Part shown: in pieces, positions 35,384-42,883 of the stretch | How positions within the stretch are numbered: position 1 is the stretch's first letter | Layout of the letters: the number at the start of each line of letters is the position of its first letter | Source: Clostridiales bacterium | GTDB taxonomy: Bacteria > Bacillota > Clostridia > Lachnospirales > Anaerotignaceae | Assembly: GCA_019423725.1 (NCBI GenBank) | Contig: JAHZAW010000050.1 | Span: 119,880-166,869, forward strand | Direction of reading: 5' to 3' | DNA: 46,990 bases | Notes under the pieces: generated by a model | Database searches by the model: none | The model's input: only the letters and a program-made list of their open reading frames with translations | What the model was told of the DNA's origin: nothing | Made by a program: the position numbers and the translations under genes

Positions 35384-35412
35384 ATTATAACATTTCGCAG
35401 GTCTTCTATCAA
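35384..35412 (-). promoter_or_regulatory. Promoter upstream of the LOR/SDH-like gene
   Basis: Leftward TTGATA (35407-35412), a 17-bp spacer and TATAAT (35384-35389). The -35 box begins just after the stop codon of the 26-codon micropeptide gene. Confidence 0.75.
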
Positions 35413-35417
35413 GCGTA

Positions 35418-35498
35418 TTATTTATGCGCATGTCCTGTATAGATAGTCATAATAAGGCACACACAAAGTGCCACCGTCCAAAATTTATGCTGCTTCAT
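35418..35498 (-). CDS. 26-residue membrane micropeptide
   Basis: A short ORF with GGAGGGATAAT directly before the ATG at 35498. The peptide begins MKQHKFWTVALCVCLIMTIY and ends TGHAHK: a basic aromatic start, one hydrophobic segment of about 15 residues and a basic tail. It resembles the small K-x-H-K-F-W peptides I remember from Lachnospiraceae genomes, unverified. A good leftward promoter lies just upstream. The first possible terminator is the hairpin at 35291-35336. Function unknown. Confidence 0.55.
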   Translation of the reverse strand: MKQHKFWTVALCVCLIMTIYTGHAHK

Positions 35499-35528
35499 AT
35501 TATCCCTCCATATCATATATTTGATTAT

Positions 35529-35557
35529 AAATTAGCATTACCTAACGCAAATGTCAA
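35529..35557 (-). promoter_or_regulatory. Promoter of the micropeptide gene with a DtxR-like box
   Basis: Leftward TTGACA (35552-35557), a 17-bp spacer and an extended -10 (TGC TAATTT, 35529-35534). The spacer carries TTAGGTAATGCTAA (35531-35545 region), which resembles the DtxR/IdeR iron-box half TTAGGTTAGGCTAA. Metal regulation is only a suggestion. Confidence 0.5.
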
Positions 35558-35602
35558 TAAATTATTATGTTAAAATTTAGTTAATATTTATATTAAAAAT
35601 TC

Positions 35603-35631
35603 TTTACTAATTTAAAGGGCTGTGATATATT
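35603..35631 (+). promoter_or_regulatory. Promoter of the panF operon
   Basis: TTTACT (35603-35608), a 17-bp spacer and TATATT (35626-35631). Transcription would start near 35638, giving a structured leader of about 250 nt before the first ATG at 35888. Confidence 0.6.
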
Positions 35632-35703
35632 TTATCAATGGACAGTATTCCAATGGAAACTATACCATGCTTAAAACAAAAAGCATAAATTGTGCGTAAC
35701 TAT

Positions 35704-35771
35704 GCCATATGATATCGGCGGCTTGTATCTACAAACAGAGCGGGACTTGTCGGAAAGGCGGAAAATATGGT
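35704..35771 (+). promoter_or_regulatory. Candidate structured leader (aptamer-like domain) of the panF operon
   Basis: GCCATAT (35704-35710) can pair with ATATGGT (35765-35771), closing a purine-rich domain of about 54 nt. Inside, TTGT-ATCT-ACAA forms a small hairpin, and a GC-rich CGGCGGCTT...AGAGCGGGAC portion follows. It precedes a terminator/antiterminator pair. I compared it mentally with T-box, TPP, ZTP, THF, purine, c-di-GMP-I and guanidine-I consensus features and found no convincing match. Boundaries are approximate. Confidence 0.4.
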
Positions 35772-35798
35772 GAAGGTGCGTCTTTTTGGAATTCTATC

Positions 35799-35855
35799 CA
35801 TCCGAAGTTTTTTACATTTTCTGTAAAACTCAACGGATGTTTTTTTATGCATCCG
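35799..35855 (+). promoter_or_regulatory. Terminator and competing antiterminator hairpin in the panF leader
   Basis: Terminator form: CATCCG (35799-35804) pairs with CGGATG (35834-35839), with inner AGTTTT/AAAACT and ACA/TGT pairing, followed by TTTTTTT (35840-35846). Competing form: the same CGGATG can pair with a second CATCCG at 35850-35855, looping out the U-run. Two copies of CATCCG flanking one CGGATG make the hairpins mutually exclusive. Confidence 0.65.
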
Positions 35856-35887
35856 GTACCATGATTTTATCATTAAGGAGGAAAAAC

Positions 35888-36160
35888 ATGAAACCAATCA
35901 CAAGAGAAGAAAAAAACAGGCAGATAAAAAAAGAAGCCTCCGCCACATTCATTCTTTTTATCATCTGTTTTATTTGGCACGTAGGATTCGGATACGGCCT
36001 GTCGGGAAAGGATATTTATATTTTTAATCTGCCTCTTTGGTGGATACTCAGTACCCCGGGAGTATTTGTAGTTGCTGTAGTGGGAGTCGCTTTCCTGCTC
36101 AAAAAAGTATTCGTCAACTTCGACTTAAATGAGGAAGGAGATGAGTGCAATGACAAGTAA
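35888..36160 (+). CDS. YhdT/DUF997 family membrane protein, PanF partner
   Basis: A 90-residue protein with two hydrophobic spans (about residues 18-36 and 48-70). ASATFILFIICFIWHVGFGY and PLWWILSTPG are characteristic of the YhdT/DUF997 family, which is almost always encoded directly before the sodium/pantothenate symporter gene panF, as here. It may assist the symporter, but its function is not established. AAGGAGG precedes the ATG at 35888. Its 3' end overlaps panF by 11 bp. Confidence 0.88.
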   Translation: MKPITREEKNRQIKKEASATFILFIICFIWHVGFGYGLSGKDIYIFNLPLWWILSTPGVFVVAVVGVAFLLKKVFVNFDLNEEGDECNDK

Positions 36161-37652
36161 ACAGGTCATCATACTTTTAGTTCTTGTAATATACATGGTC
36201 GCAAATATGGTTCTCGGCCTTAAGGTCAGCCATATCGAAAAAGGCCAGAAAACTGGAAGTTTCCTTCAGAATTACTTTGTAGGCGGCCGTTCCATGGGCG
36301 GTCTCGTACTTGCCATGACCCTTGTTGCTACATATACCAGCGCCAGCTCTTTCCTTGGAGGACCCGGCCTTGCAGCTTCCTGGGGACTTACACAGTCTTG
36401 GGTAGCAGCTATCCAGATAGGAACAGCTTTCCTTACCCTTGGTGTTATCGGTAAAAAAATAGCCCTTGTTTCAAGAAGGATAAACGCCGTTACCATCACT
36501 GACTATTTTAAAGCAAGATATAACTCTCCTGCTGTTGTCATCCTCTGCGGTATCTGCCTTGTTATTTTCTTTATTACCCAGATGGTCGCACAGTTCATCG
36601 GAGGCGCCACACTTATTGAGACTGTTACAGGTCTTCCCTACTGGGCAGGACTTGCTCTTTTTGGAACCATCGTAATACTTTATACATCCATCGGCGGATT
36701 TAAAGCCGTTGTTATGACAGATACTCTCCAGGGTATCATCATGACCATTGGTACATTCCTCCTTTTATTCTTCGTAATAAAAGCAGGCGGCGGAATGGAC
36801 GAGATAATCTCACAGCTCAACGCTACTAACCCCGGCTGGGATCTCCTTGGAAAAGGACCTTACAGCGAAGGTTTAACTACTCTTTCACCTGGATATTTGA
36901 TATCATTCTGGGTACTTGTTGGTATCGGTGTACTTGGTCTTCCTCAGACAGCTGTTAGAGGCATGGGCTTTAAAAATACTGAATCCATGCACAGAGCCAT
37001 GATATATGGTACAGTAGTTGTTGGTATCCTTATGATCGGTATGCACTTTGCAGGAGCTCTTACTCTTCCCCTTCTTCCCGAAGAAGGAATCGCAAGTACT
37101 GACCAGGTCATCCCCTATGTAGTTCTTGAATATATGCCTTCCGTTGCGGCAGGTTTCTTCCTTGCAGCACCTCTGGCAGCAGTTATGTCAACGGTTTCTT
37201 CACTCCTTATTCTTGCTTCTGCAACAATTATCAAGGACTTATATATGACATACATCATTAAGAGTGATGAAACAAACGAAAAGGTAAGCAAAAAGATCCC
37301 TACATATAGTTTCCTTATAACCATCGTCCTCGGTGTTATCGTATTTATATTCGCACTTTCACCCCCGGACATCATCGTATGGATCAACCTCTTTGCCATG
37401 GGCGGTCTTGAAGCCACATTCTTCTGGCCTCTTATCGGTGGTCTCTACTGGAAAAAGGGCAACAGCACCTGCTGTATATGGTCTATCATAGTAGGTCTTG
37501 CCGTATTCATTTTCTTTAACCAGGTAAAGATCGCTCCTTACAATATACACGAAATAGTTCTGGCTCTTGCCGCAGGCGGAATCGCTTATTTTGTGGCTGG
37601 AAAGTTCTCCAAAAAAGAGCCTGATAAAGAAATGTTAGATAAATGTTTCTGA
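36150..37652 (+). CDS. panF: Sodium/pantothenate symporter
   Basis: A 500-residue sodium:solute symporter (SSS family) with about 13 hydrophobic spans. The N-terminal NYFVGGRSMGGLVLAMTLVA and TYTSASSFLGGPGLA segment, RRINAVTITDYFKARY and the later FFLAAPLAAVMSTVSSLL are typical of PanF, which imports pantothenate with sodium. The upstream YhdT-like gene supports this over proline or glucose symport. The ATG at 36150 has AAGGAG 9 nt upstream; in-frame ATGs at 36129 and 36141 overlap or abut that site. The alpha/beta hydrolase gene follows after 10 bp. Confidence 0.9.
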   Translation: MTSKQVIILLVLVIYMVANMVLGLKVSHIEKGQKTGSFLQNYFVGGRSMGGLVLAMTLVATYTSASSFLGGPGLAASWGLTQSWVAAIQIGTAFLTLGVIGKKIALVSRRINAVTITDYFKARYNSPAVVILCGICLVIFFITQMVAQFIGGATLIETVTGLPYWAGLALFGTIVILYTSIGGFKAVVMTDTLQGIIMTIGTFLLLFFVIKAGGGMDEIISQLNATNPGWDLLGKGPYSEGLTTLSPGYLISFWVLVGIGVLGLPQTAVRGMGFKNTESMHRAMIYGTVVVGILMIGMHFAGALTLPLLPEEGIASTDQVIPYVVLEYMPSVAAGFFLAAPLAAVMSTVSSLLILASATIIKDLYMTYIIKSDETNEKVSKKIPTYSFLITIVLGVIVFIFALSPPDIIVWINLFAMGGLEATFFWPLIGGLYWKKGNSTCCIWSIIVGLAVFIFFNQVKIAPYNIHEIVLALAAGGIAYFVAGKFSKKEPDKEMLDKCF

Positions 37653-37662
37653 GGTGATTAAT

Positions 37663-38565
37663 ATGCCGCTTGATCCTCAAGTTATAGAAATTTATAAAAA
37701 TAAACCTGCGCCTCCTTCAGAATATGTTCTGGAGGAGATGCGTAAAAACGCCGATGCAGTTTTTAATGACAAAACTGAAGTTATCGGTATATACAAATAT
37801 GAGGACAGGACAATACTTGGATATCTTCCCATAAGGATTTTTTATCCTGGAGATTCCGGCCCCTATCCAGTTCTTATATATTTCCATGGCGGCGGATTTG
37901 TAATGCACAACATAGCAAGCCATGACTCCCTCTGCAGGAAACTGGCAGTGGAGTTCAACAGGATAGTAGTATCAGTTGACTACAGACTTGCTCCTGAATT
38001 TAAGTACCCTGCCTGCATGGAAGATGGAAATGCTGCCTACAAATGGGTATATGAAAACGCTCCGTCCTTCGGTGGCATACCTGAAAAAATAATACTTTCA
38101 GGTGACAGCGCCGGAGCTACCATAAGCGCTTCTGTATGCCTTTCATCAATAAATAATAAGCGTCCTGTTCCGGAAGGCCTTGTACTTTTCTATGGAATGT
38201 ATGGATCAGTTGATGATGATGACAGCCAGTCTTTTAAGGAATTTGGCAATGGTGAGTATGTTCTGCCAAGAAAAATGTCTGACTGGTGTATGGGGCTTTA
38301 TATCCCCGAAGATGCCGACAGATCAGATCCTTACCTTTATCCCGGCAAGGCTGATAGCCTCAAAGGATTTCCAAAAACAATAGTCGTTACAGCAGAATAT
38401 GATCCTCTGCGTGATGATGGTGAGGCATTTTATAAGAGCCTTAAAAATTGCGGCTGTGATGCATCCCTTATCAGAGTAGACGGAATGATGCATGGATTTA
38501 TGCTCTACTGGCACAGACTGGACAGGGCAAAGGAGCTCATTTCAAACATAAAAGAACTTATTTAA
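37663..38565 (+). CDS. Alpha/beta hydrolase, hormone-sensitive-lipase-like esterase
   Basis: A 300-residue esterase/lipase of the HSL (family IV) group. The oxyanion motif is YFHGGGFV, followed by SVDYRLAPEFKYPA. The nucleophile lies in GDSAGA, the acidic residue in EYDPLRDDGE and the histidine in MMHGFMLY. It has no signal peptide, so acts in the cytoplasm. Co-transcription with panF is implied by the 10-bp gap; hydrolysis of an imported ester or amide, possibly a pantothenate derivative such as pantetheine, is speculative. The ATG at 37663 has GAGGTG 6 nt upstream. Confidence 0.88.
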   Translation: MPLDPQVIEIYKNKPAPPSEYVLEEMRKNADAVFNDKTEVIGIYKYEDRTILGYLPIRIFYPGDSGPYPVLIYFHGGGFVMHNIASHDSLCRKLAVEFNRIVVSVDYRLAPEFKYPACMEDGNAAYKWVYENAPSFGGIPEKIILSGDSAGATISASVCLSSINNKRPVPEGLVLFYGMYGSVDDDDSQSFKEFGNGEYVLPRKMSDWCMGLYIPEDADRSDPYLYPGKADSLKGFPKTIVVTAEYDPLRDDGEAFYKSLKNCGCDASLIRVDGMMHGFMLYWHRLDRAKELISNIKELI

Positions 38566-38570
38566 AAAAA

Positions 38571-38598
38571 TACAGCAGTGAGAAATCTCACTGCTGTA
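38571..38598. terminator. Bidirectional intrinsic terminator
   Basis: A 13-bp stem TACAGCAGTGAGA / TCTCACTGCTGTA with a 2-nt loop, flanked by A7 on the left and ATTTTTATTT on the right. It separates the convergent esterase and lipoprotein genes. Confidence 0.9.
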
Positions 38599-38605
38599 TT
38601 TTTAT

Positions 38606-39628
38606 TTACTTATTTCCATAAAAGTGATATACATCATTTGTTCCAGACTTTCCTGTTACTATATAATATCCTGCTGCATCCTGAGGAACATTATATACTA
38701 AATATCCTGTCTGTTTAATATTCGGCGCCAGATCAACATAGCTGAATACACCATCTAAATATAAATATGAATCATTGTAAGGCTCATATTGTCTGCCCTG
38801 ATTGTCATAAAACTTCAAATCATTATTGAAAGAAAGAGGCTCCTTAGTTATATTCTCAATTTCAGCCGAAAATACAACGAATTTTGTACCTTCAGGTGCA
38901 GTTGTTTCTCCAAAACCGCTGGATAATGTTGTTCTTTCTTCGCAGCCCGTAACACAGAGTTTAATTGTAGCCAGTTCAATTGTTTCGCCTAATTCTACAT
39001 CATGCACAATCTTATCTTCATTTGTACTTTCTGAATCACTGCCTCCAGTTTCACCTAAAAGCTCCTCTAAGCCTGAAAGCATATTTGCTGTTAAAACGTT
39101 TACTACATCATTTGATACATTTGTTATTTTCCAGCCATTATCAGTATTTTCACATTCAAATTCAACACTGGCATCAGTCATCGTGATTTCAGCCGCATTA
39201 TATTTTTCGTTGAATATATCTTCAAATAGTGTCTCAAATGCTGCTTCATCAGCTCCGCTAAATGCCAAAGCCAGAGCCTGCTGCATATACTCACTTAAAG
39301 TATCTCTTATAACCGGGGATAAGTCAGCATAATTAAATTTTACACTTACTTTAGCGGTATTGTCTGTTACTTCTGAGCTTTCAATTTCATATGTCATTTT
39401 AGCCGCACATTCTTTTAAGATACTTAATATATTTTCACCCTCAGTATCATCGAAAATTTCTTCAATCGACTCTTCTTCTCCATCAGCAATATACTCATTC
39501 ATTGCTTCAAAATCAAACTGCTGCATTGCGTTACAGAAGTTAGTGACCGTTGGATCTGGCTTAGAACTGCACGCAGAAAGTGAAATACATGCTATCAGGG
39601 ACAATATCAATATGCCTAATTTTTTCAT
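38606..39628 (-). CDS. DUF4352-like surface lipoprotein
   Basis: A 340-residue lipoprotein: the signal ends in the lipobox LSAC (Cys20). Residues about 25-175 form an acidic alpha/beta domain of the kind seen in DUF5105-type lipoproteins. Residues about 205-340 resemble DUF4352, an immunoglobulin-like extracellular fold (GTKFVVFSAEIENITKEP, FYDNQGRQYEP, GYLVYNVP). The function is unknown; a role in envelope sensing or adhesion is common speculation for the fold. Transcribed alone. The 39629-39880 interval upstream is AT-rich with one terminator. Confidence 0.75.
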   Translation of the reverse strand: MKKLGILILSLIACISLSACSSKPDPTVTNFCNAMQQFDFEAMNEYIADGEEESIEEIFDDTEGENILSILKECAAKMTYEIESSEVTDNTAKVSVKFNYADLSPVIRDTLSEYMQQALALAFSGADEAAFETLFEDIFNEKYNAAEITMTDASVEFECENTDNGWKITNVSNDVVNVLTANMLSGLEELLGETGGSDSESTNEDKIVHDVELGETIELATIKLCVTGCEERTTLSSGFGETTAPEGTKFVVFSAEIENITKEPLSFNNDLKFYDNQGRQYEPYNDSYLYLDGVFSYVDLAPNIKQTGYLVYNVPQDAAGYYIVTGKSGTNDVYHFYGNK

Positions 39629-39846
39629 AATACTATAACTCCTCCCATAATATGAATTATTGATACATCCAAATCATAACATATTATGCTAATAGTTACA
39701 ATAATTTGTAATTAATGGGTCCATATCCTATTATGCAGGAATGTTATCGAAAAAAACTTTATAGCACCTTTTTATTGTATATCCAGTAAATATTCAAAAC
39801 TATAAACCTAATTTTCCTCCGGCTCTGCTCATTTTTTTCATAAAAA

Positions 39847-39868
39847 ATCCTGCAGTTTTCTGCAGGAT
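39847..39868 (-). terminator. Terminator of the DpnD/PcfM-like gene
   Basis: A perfect 9-bp stem ATCCTGCAG/CTGCAGGAT with a 4-nt loop. The minus strand continues into TTTTTT. It lies 12 bp after the DpnD-like stop codon. Confidence 0.8.
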
Positions 39869-39880
39869 TCATAATACTAT

Positions 39881-40075
39881 TTAATTTAGTTTATACACAT
39901 CGTTTTTTATTTCAAATTCAGCTGCAACTATATTTTCGCTTTCCGTCTTATAGGCTCCGTTTCCATAACTGATCCTTGCTTTTTTCAAAGCGTCCTTTTC
40001 GCTTTCAGCCTCGACATCAACGTCAATATGTCTGATTTCTGTAATTTCTACATTATAATTTCTTTTAGACCCCAT
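39881..40075 (-). CDS. DpnD/PcfM-like small protein
   Basis: A 64-residue cytoplasmic protein. YNVEITEIRHIDVDVEAESEKDALKKARISYGNG followed by a C-terminal AAEFEIKN resembles the DpnD/PcfM C-terminal family, small proteins often found on plasmids and conjugative elements (assignment from memory). No mobile-element genes are visible beside it. The ATG at 40075 has AGGTGG 9-10 nt upstream. It is a one-gene unit with its own hairpin leader and terminator, set between the lipoprotein and the GntP permease. Confidence 0.65.
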   Translation of the reverse strand: MGSKRNYNVEITEIRHIDVDVEAESEKDALKKARISYGNGAYKTESENIVAAEFEIKNDVYKLN

Positions 40076-40107
40076 ATATATAAACACCACCTATTTAAAA
40101 TTCAAGT

Positions 40108-40131
40108 CCCTCCCAAGAGGGATTGGGAGGG
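40108..40131 (-). promoter_or_regulatory. Perfect GC-rich hairpin in the leader of the DpnD/PcfM-like gene
   Basis: Nine base pairs (CCCTCCCAA with TTGGGAGGG) around a 6-nt loop, about 25 bp upstream of the ribosome site. On the minus strand ACTTGAATTTT follows, a weak U-run, so it may be a terminator for the upstream GntP gene or a leader element. A TTATAC -10-like box lies just upstream. Confidence 0.5.
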
Positions 40132-40204
40132 AAAATGGGGAGTATAATGAATTTATGTACACACTTATAAGGTGTTAGTACCCGTAAAAATCTTAAAATC
40201 TTTA

Positions 40205-41515
40205 TTAAAGACCCATTGATGCAAGAGGAATGAATACGAACAGTGTTATTACAGGAATGAGGATCTGTGTAACAGCTATATCGAAATATGCCTCTTTATG
40301 TGTAAGTTTACATATACCAAGGAGTGTGATCTGTGCGCCCTGGTGAGGAAGTGTATCGAGAGTACCTGCCGCAATGGCACCGACCCTGTGGATATACTCA
40401 GGAGCAACACCCATTGATACGAAGAGATCCTTAAGAGCATTGAAAGCTACGCCCATACCACCTGAAGCTGAACCGCAGGCACCTGCACATATAGCAACTG
40501 CTATTGCTACGAATACAAGGGGGCTGATATTCATGTTCTGAACCATTGTTATAAGGTTTGTAAATCCTTCTGTATTCTGAACAACGCCGCCAAAACCTAC
40601 AACGATAGCTGTATTAAGGATAGCAACGCCAGAGTCTGCTGCACCTTTGTTGAATACGCTGACCCACTCTTTTATGCCGCCTTTGACTCTCTTGAACATA
40701 AGAACTGTTGCAAGAACAACGCCGGCAAATACTGCTCCCTCAACAGTCCATTTGAATCCGTTGAAGAGTACAAGGATAAGTACGATAGGTAAAAATGCTA
40801 TAACGAAGTTAGGAAGTTCTCCAGCTTCTTTTTCTTTAAGTTCCTCAGCTGTAAGCTGCATCTTTAATGTAGGGTCATCAAATAATCTTCCCTTTTTAGT
40901 AAAATGTCTTGCCCTGTATTCAAGCCAGATGAAGATGAGTAAGAACTCAACTATTGAAGCGATGAGTGAAGGAACGAATGCTGCTGTAGCAGGTGTTCCC
41001 AGGTTCTGCATAGCTATTTTGTTCTGGATTGAAGGTGAACCGGGTGCTGTCATTGACCATGTCCAGCATCCTGCTGAAATGGCAGCGGGAAGAAGCATTC
41101 TTGTAAGGTTTGCTTTCTTGAACATCTGAAGAGCGATGGGATAGATTACAAAGAATACTACGAATCCACTTACACCACCAAATGTAAGGATACCTGTTAT
41201 GCACATGATAACGGGAGCAACAAATTTATCGTGTGAAACCTTGCTTATTGTTCTTGCAATGGATTCAGCTGCTCCGGTGAACTGATAAACAGCTCCGAAA
41301 AGTGCTCCAACAAAGAATGTAAGGAAATAATCACTTACATACTCTGCTGCTGAAGGCATAAATGAATTAAGTAATGTATCAAGTACAGGGAGCCTGAAAC
41401 ATAAAATAACGAATATACTTACTAAGGGCGCAAGGATAAGTGCGCTGAGCTGTTTAAATGCCAGGACTCCGAATAATATAAGTGCGACTATTAAAACTAG
41501 AATACTCAAGTCCAC
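40205..41515 (-). CDS. GntP family permease
   Basis: A 436-residue polytopic transporter of the GntP/ion-transporter superfamily with about 12 hydrophobic spans; GGVSGFVVFFVIYPIAL and GTLDTLPHQGAQITLLGI are family-like. Members carry gluconate and also D-beta-hydroxybutyrate or other hydroxy acids. Its position after CoA-transferase, crotonase and acyl-CoA dehydrogenase genes favours a short hydroxy or keto acid. The start is GTG at 41515 with GGAGG 9 nt upstream. A GC-rich hairpin separates it from the dehydrogenase gene. Confidence 0.85.
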   Translation of the reverse strand: MDLSILVLIVALILFGVLAFKQLSALILAPLVSIFVILCFRLPVLDTLLNSFMPSAAEYVSDYFLTFFVGALFGAVYQFTGAAESIARTISKVSHDKFVAPVIMCITGILTFGGVSGFVVFFVIYPIALQMFKKANLTRMLLPAAISAGCWTWSMTAPGSPSIQNKIAMQNLGTPATAAFVPSLIASIVEFLLIFIWLEYRARHFTKKGRLFDDPTLKMQLTAEELKEKEAGELPNFVIAFLPIVLILVLFNGFKWTVEGAVFAGVVLATVLMFKRVKGGIKEWVSVFNKGAADSGVAILNTAIVVGFGGVVQNTEGFTNLITMVQNMNISPLVFVAIAVAICAGACGSASGGMGVAFNALKDLFVSMGVAPEYIHRVGAIAAGTLDTLPHQGAQITLLGICKLTHKEAYFDIAVTQILIPVITLFVFIPLASMGL

Positions 41516-41579
41516 AATATATAACCTCCTTTATTTATTCTGTATAAAACTAAACCCCTTTAATTCTATACTTATATTT

Positions 41580-41603
41580 GCAGCCGCTTTATATTGCGGC
41601 TGC
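41580..41603 (-). repeat. Intergenic GC-rich stem-loop between the acyl-CoA dehydrogenase and permease genes
   Basis: A perfect 8-bp palindrome GCAGCCGC/GCGGCTGC with an 8-nt AT loop. No U-run follows on the minus strand, so it is more likely an mRNA processing or stability element than a terminator. Confidence 0.55.
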
Positions 41604-41624
41604 AACTTAAAGCTAAAGCTATTA

Positions 41625-42776
41625 TCACTTTTTAGCTGACATAACCTGTTTTGAGATGATAACTTTCTGGATCTCGCTTGTTCCTTCGTAGATCTCTGTT
41701 ATCTTTGCATCTCTGTACATTCTTTCTACGGGGTACTCTTTCATGTATCCGTATCCACCGTGGATCTGCATTGCAAGGTTTGTTACTTCCCTTGCCATCT
41801 TTGAGCAGAAAAGTTTTGCCATTGATGCTTCCTTTGTATAGGGTTTACCCTCTGTTCTCAGATATGCCGCATGGTATACGAGCCACTTTGCTGCCTCGAT
41901 CTCTGTTGCCATATCTGCGATATACCACTGGATTCCCTGAAGTGCTGCGATGGGTTTGCCAAACTGTACCCTCTGGTTGATGTATGAAAGTGATTCCTCA
42001 AGGGCGCCTTCTGCAATACCAAGAGCGATTGCTCCTACACCAACTCTGGCTCCGTCAAGTGATCCCATGGCGATTCCGAATCCTTTGCCTTCTTCACCAA
42101 GTCTGTTTGCTGCGGGTACTCTGCAGTCATCAAAGAAAAGCTCTGCTGTCTCTGAACATCTGATACCCATCTTATCTTCGATCTTACCTGTTGAGAAGCC
42201 CTTCATTCCTTTTTCTACAATGAATGCTGACATTCCCTTTGAGCCCATTGAGGGGTCTGTAAGTGCGAATACAAGGATAGCGTCTGCTCTTGCACCGCCT
42301 GTGATGAAGCATTTATTTCCGTTAAGTACATACTCATCTGTTGCTGCATCATATACTGCTGTTGTCTTTGCTGATGCGGGGTCTGAACCAGCACCGGGCT
42401 CTGTAAGAGCGAATGCTGTGTAGTATCCTTCCTCAGCGATTTTAGGTAAGAATCTCTTCTTCTGCTCTTCTGTACCGTATTTTACAAGAGCCTGGATAAG
42501 CATACCGTGTACTGCAAGGATCGTAGCTACAGCGCCGTCTTTCTTTGCGATCTCTTCGATAGCGATCATTCTTTCGATGTCTGTTGCTTCGGGTCCGCCG
42601 TATTCTTCAGGTACACCGATTCCTGTAAGGCCCATGTCAGCCATCTTCTTGAAGAGGTCTACGGGGAATACGTCTTTTTCATCGTTCTCTTTTGCTCTGG
42701 GGCCGATCTCTTTTTCAGCCAGCTCTCTTACCATCATTCTCAGGTCATTCTGATTTTCATTAAATTCAAAATTCAT
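41625..42776 (-). CDS. Acyl-CoA dehydrogenase, short-chain (butyryl-CoA dehydrogenase type)
   Basis: A 383-residue flavoprotein interconverting acyl-CoA and trans-2-enoyl-CoA. FALTEPGAGSDPASAKTTA and KCFITGGARADAILVFA form the FAD/substrate region. The C-terminal MQIHGGYGYMKEYPVERMYRDAKITEIYEGTSEIQ includes the catalytic glutamate in IYEGTSE. This closely follows clostridial butyryl-CoA dehydrogenases. No etfAB genes are in the window, so electron-transfer partners must lie elsewhere. GAGGAG precedes the ATG. Confidence 0.92.
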   Translation of the reverse strand: MNFEFNENQNDLRMMVRELAEKEIGPRAKENDEKDVFPVDLFKKMADMGLTGIGVPEEYGGPEATDIERMIAIEEIAKKDGAVATILAVHGMLIQALVKYGTEEQKKRFLPKIAEEGYYTAFALTEPGAGSDPASAKTTAVYDAATDEYVLNGNKCFITGGARADAILVFALTDPSMGSKGMSAFIVEKGMKGFSTGKIEDKMGIRCSETAELFFDDCRVPAANRLGEEGKGFGIAMGSLDGARVGVGAIALGIAEGALEESLSYINQRVQFGKPIAALQGIQWYIADMATEIEAAKWLVYHAAYLRTEGKPYTKEASMAKLFCSKMAREVTNLAMQIHGGYGYMKEYPVERMYRDAKITEIYEGTSEIQKVIISKQVMSAKK

Positions 42777-42829
42777 AACTAATCTCCTCTTGCTATGTAA
42801 ATTTTGTAATCATTCCATCTCATTGTTCA

Positions 42830-42856
42830 GCGGCAGCTCCCCGACGAAGCCGCCGC
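42830..42856 (-). repeat. Intergenic GC-rich stem-loop between the crotonase and acyl-CoA dehydrogenase genes
   Basis: An 8-bp stem GCGGCGGC with GCTGCCGC (one G-U pair) and an 11-nt loop, without a U-run. Similar in size and composition to the element at 41580-41603. Confidence 0.5.
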
Positions 42857-42883
42857 AAAGTAATTTATTAAAACTATGATTAA

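Noticed and set aside
35704..35771. T-box or other named riboswitch upstream of panF
   Set aside because: No T-box sequence (GGGTGGNACCGCG) or other class-defining motif could be found; left as an unclassified candidate.
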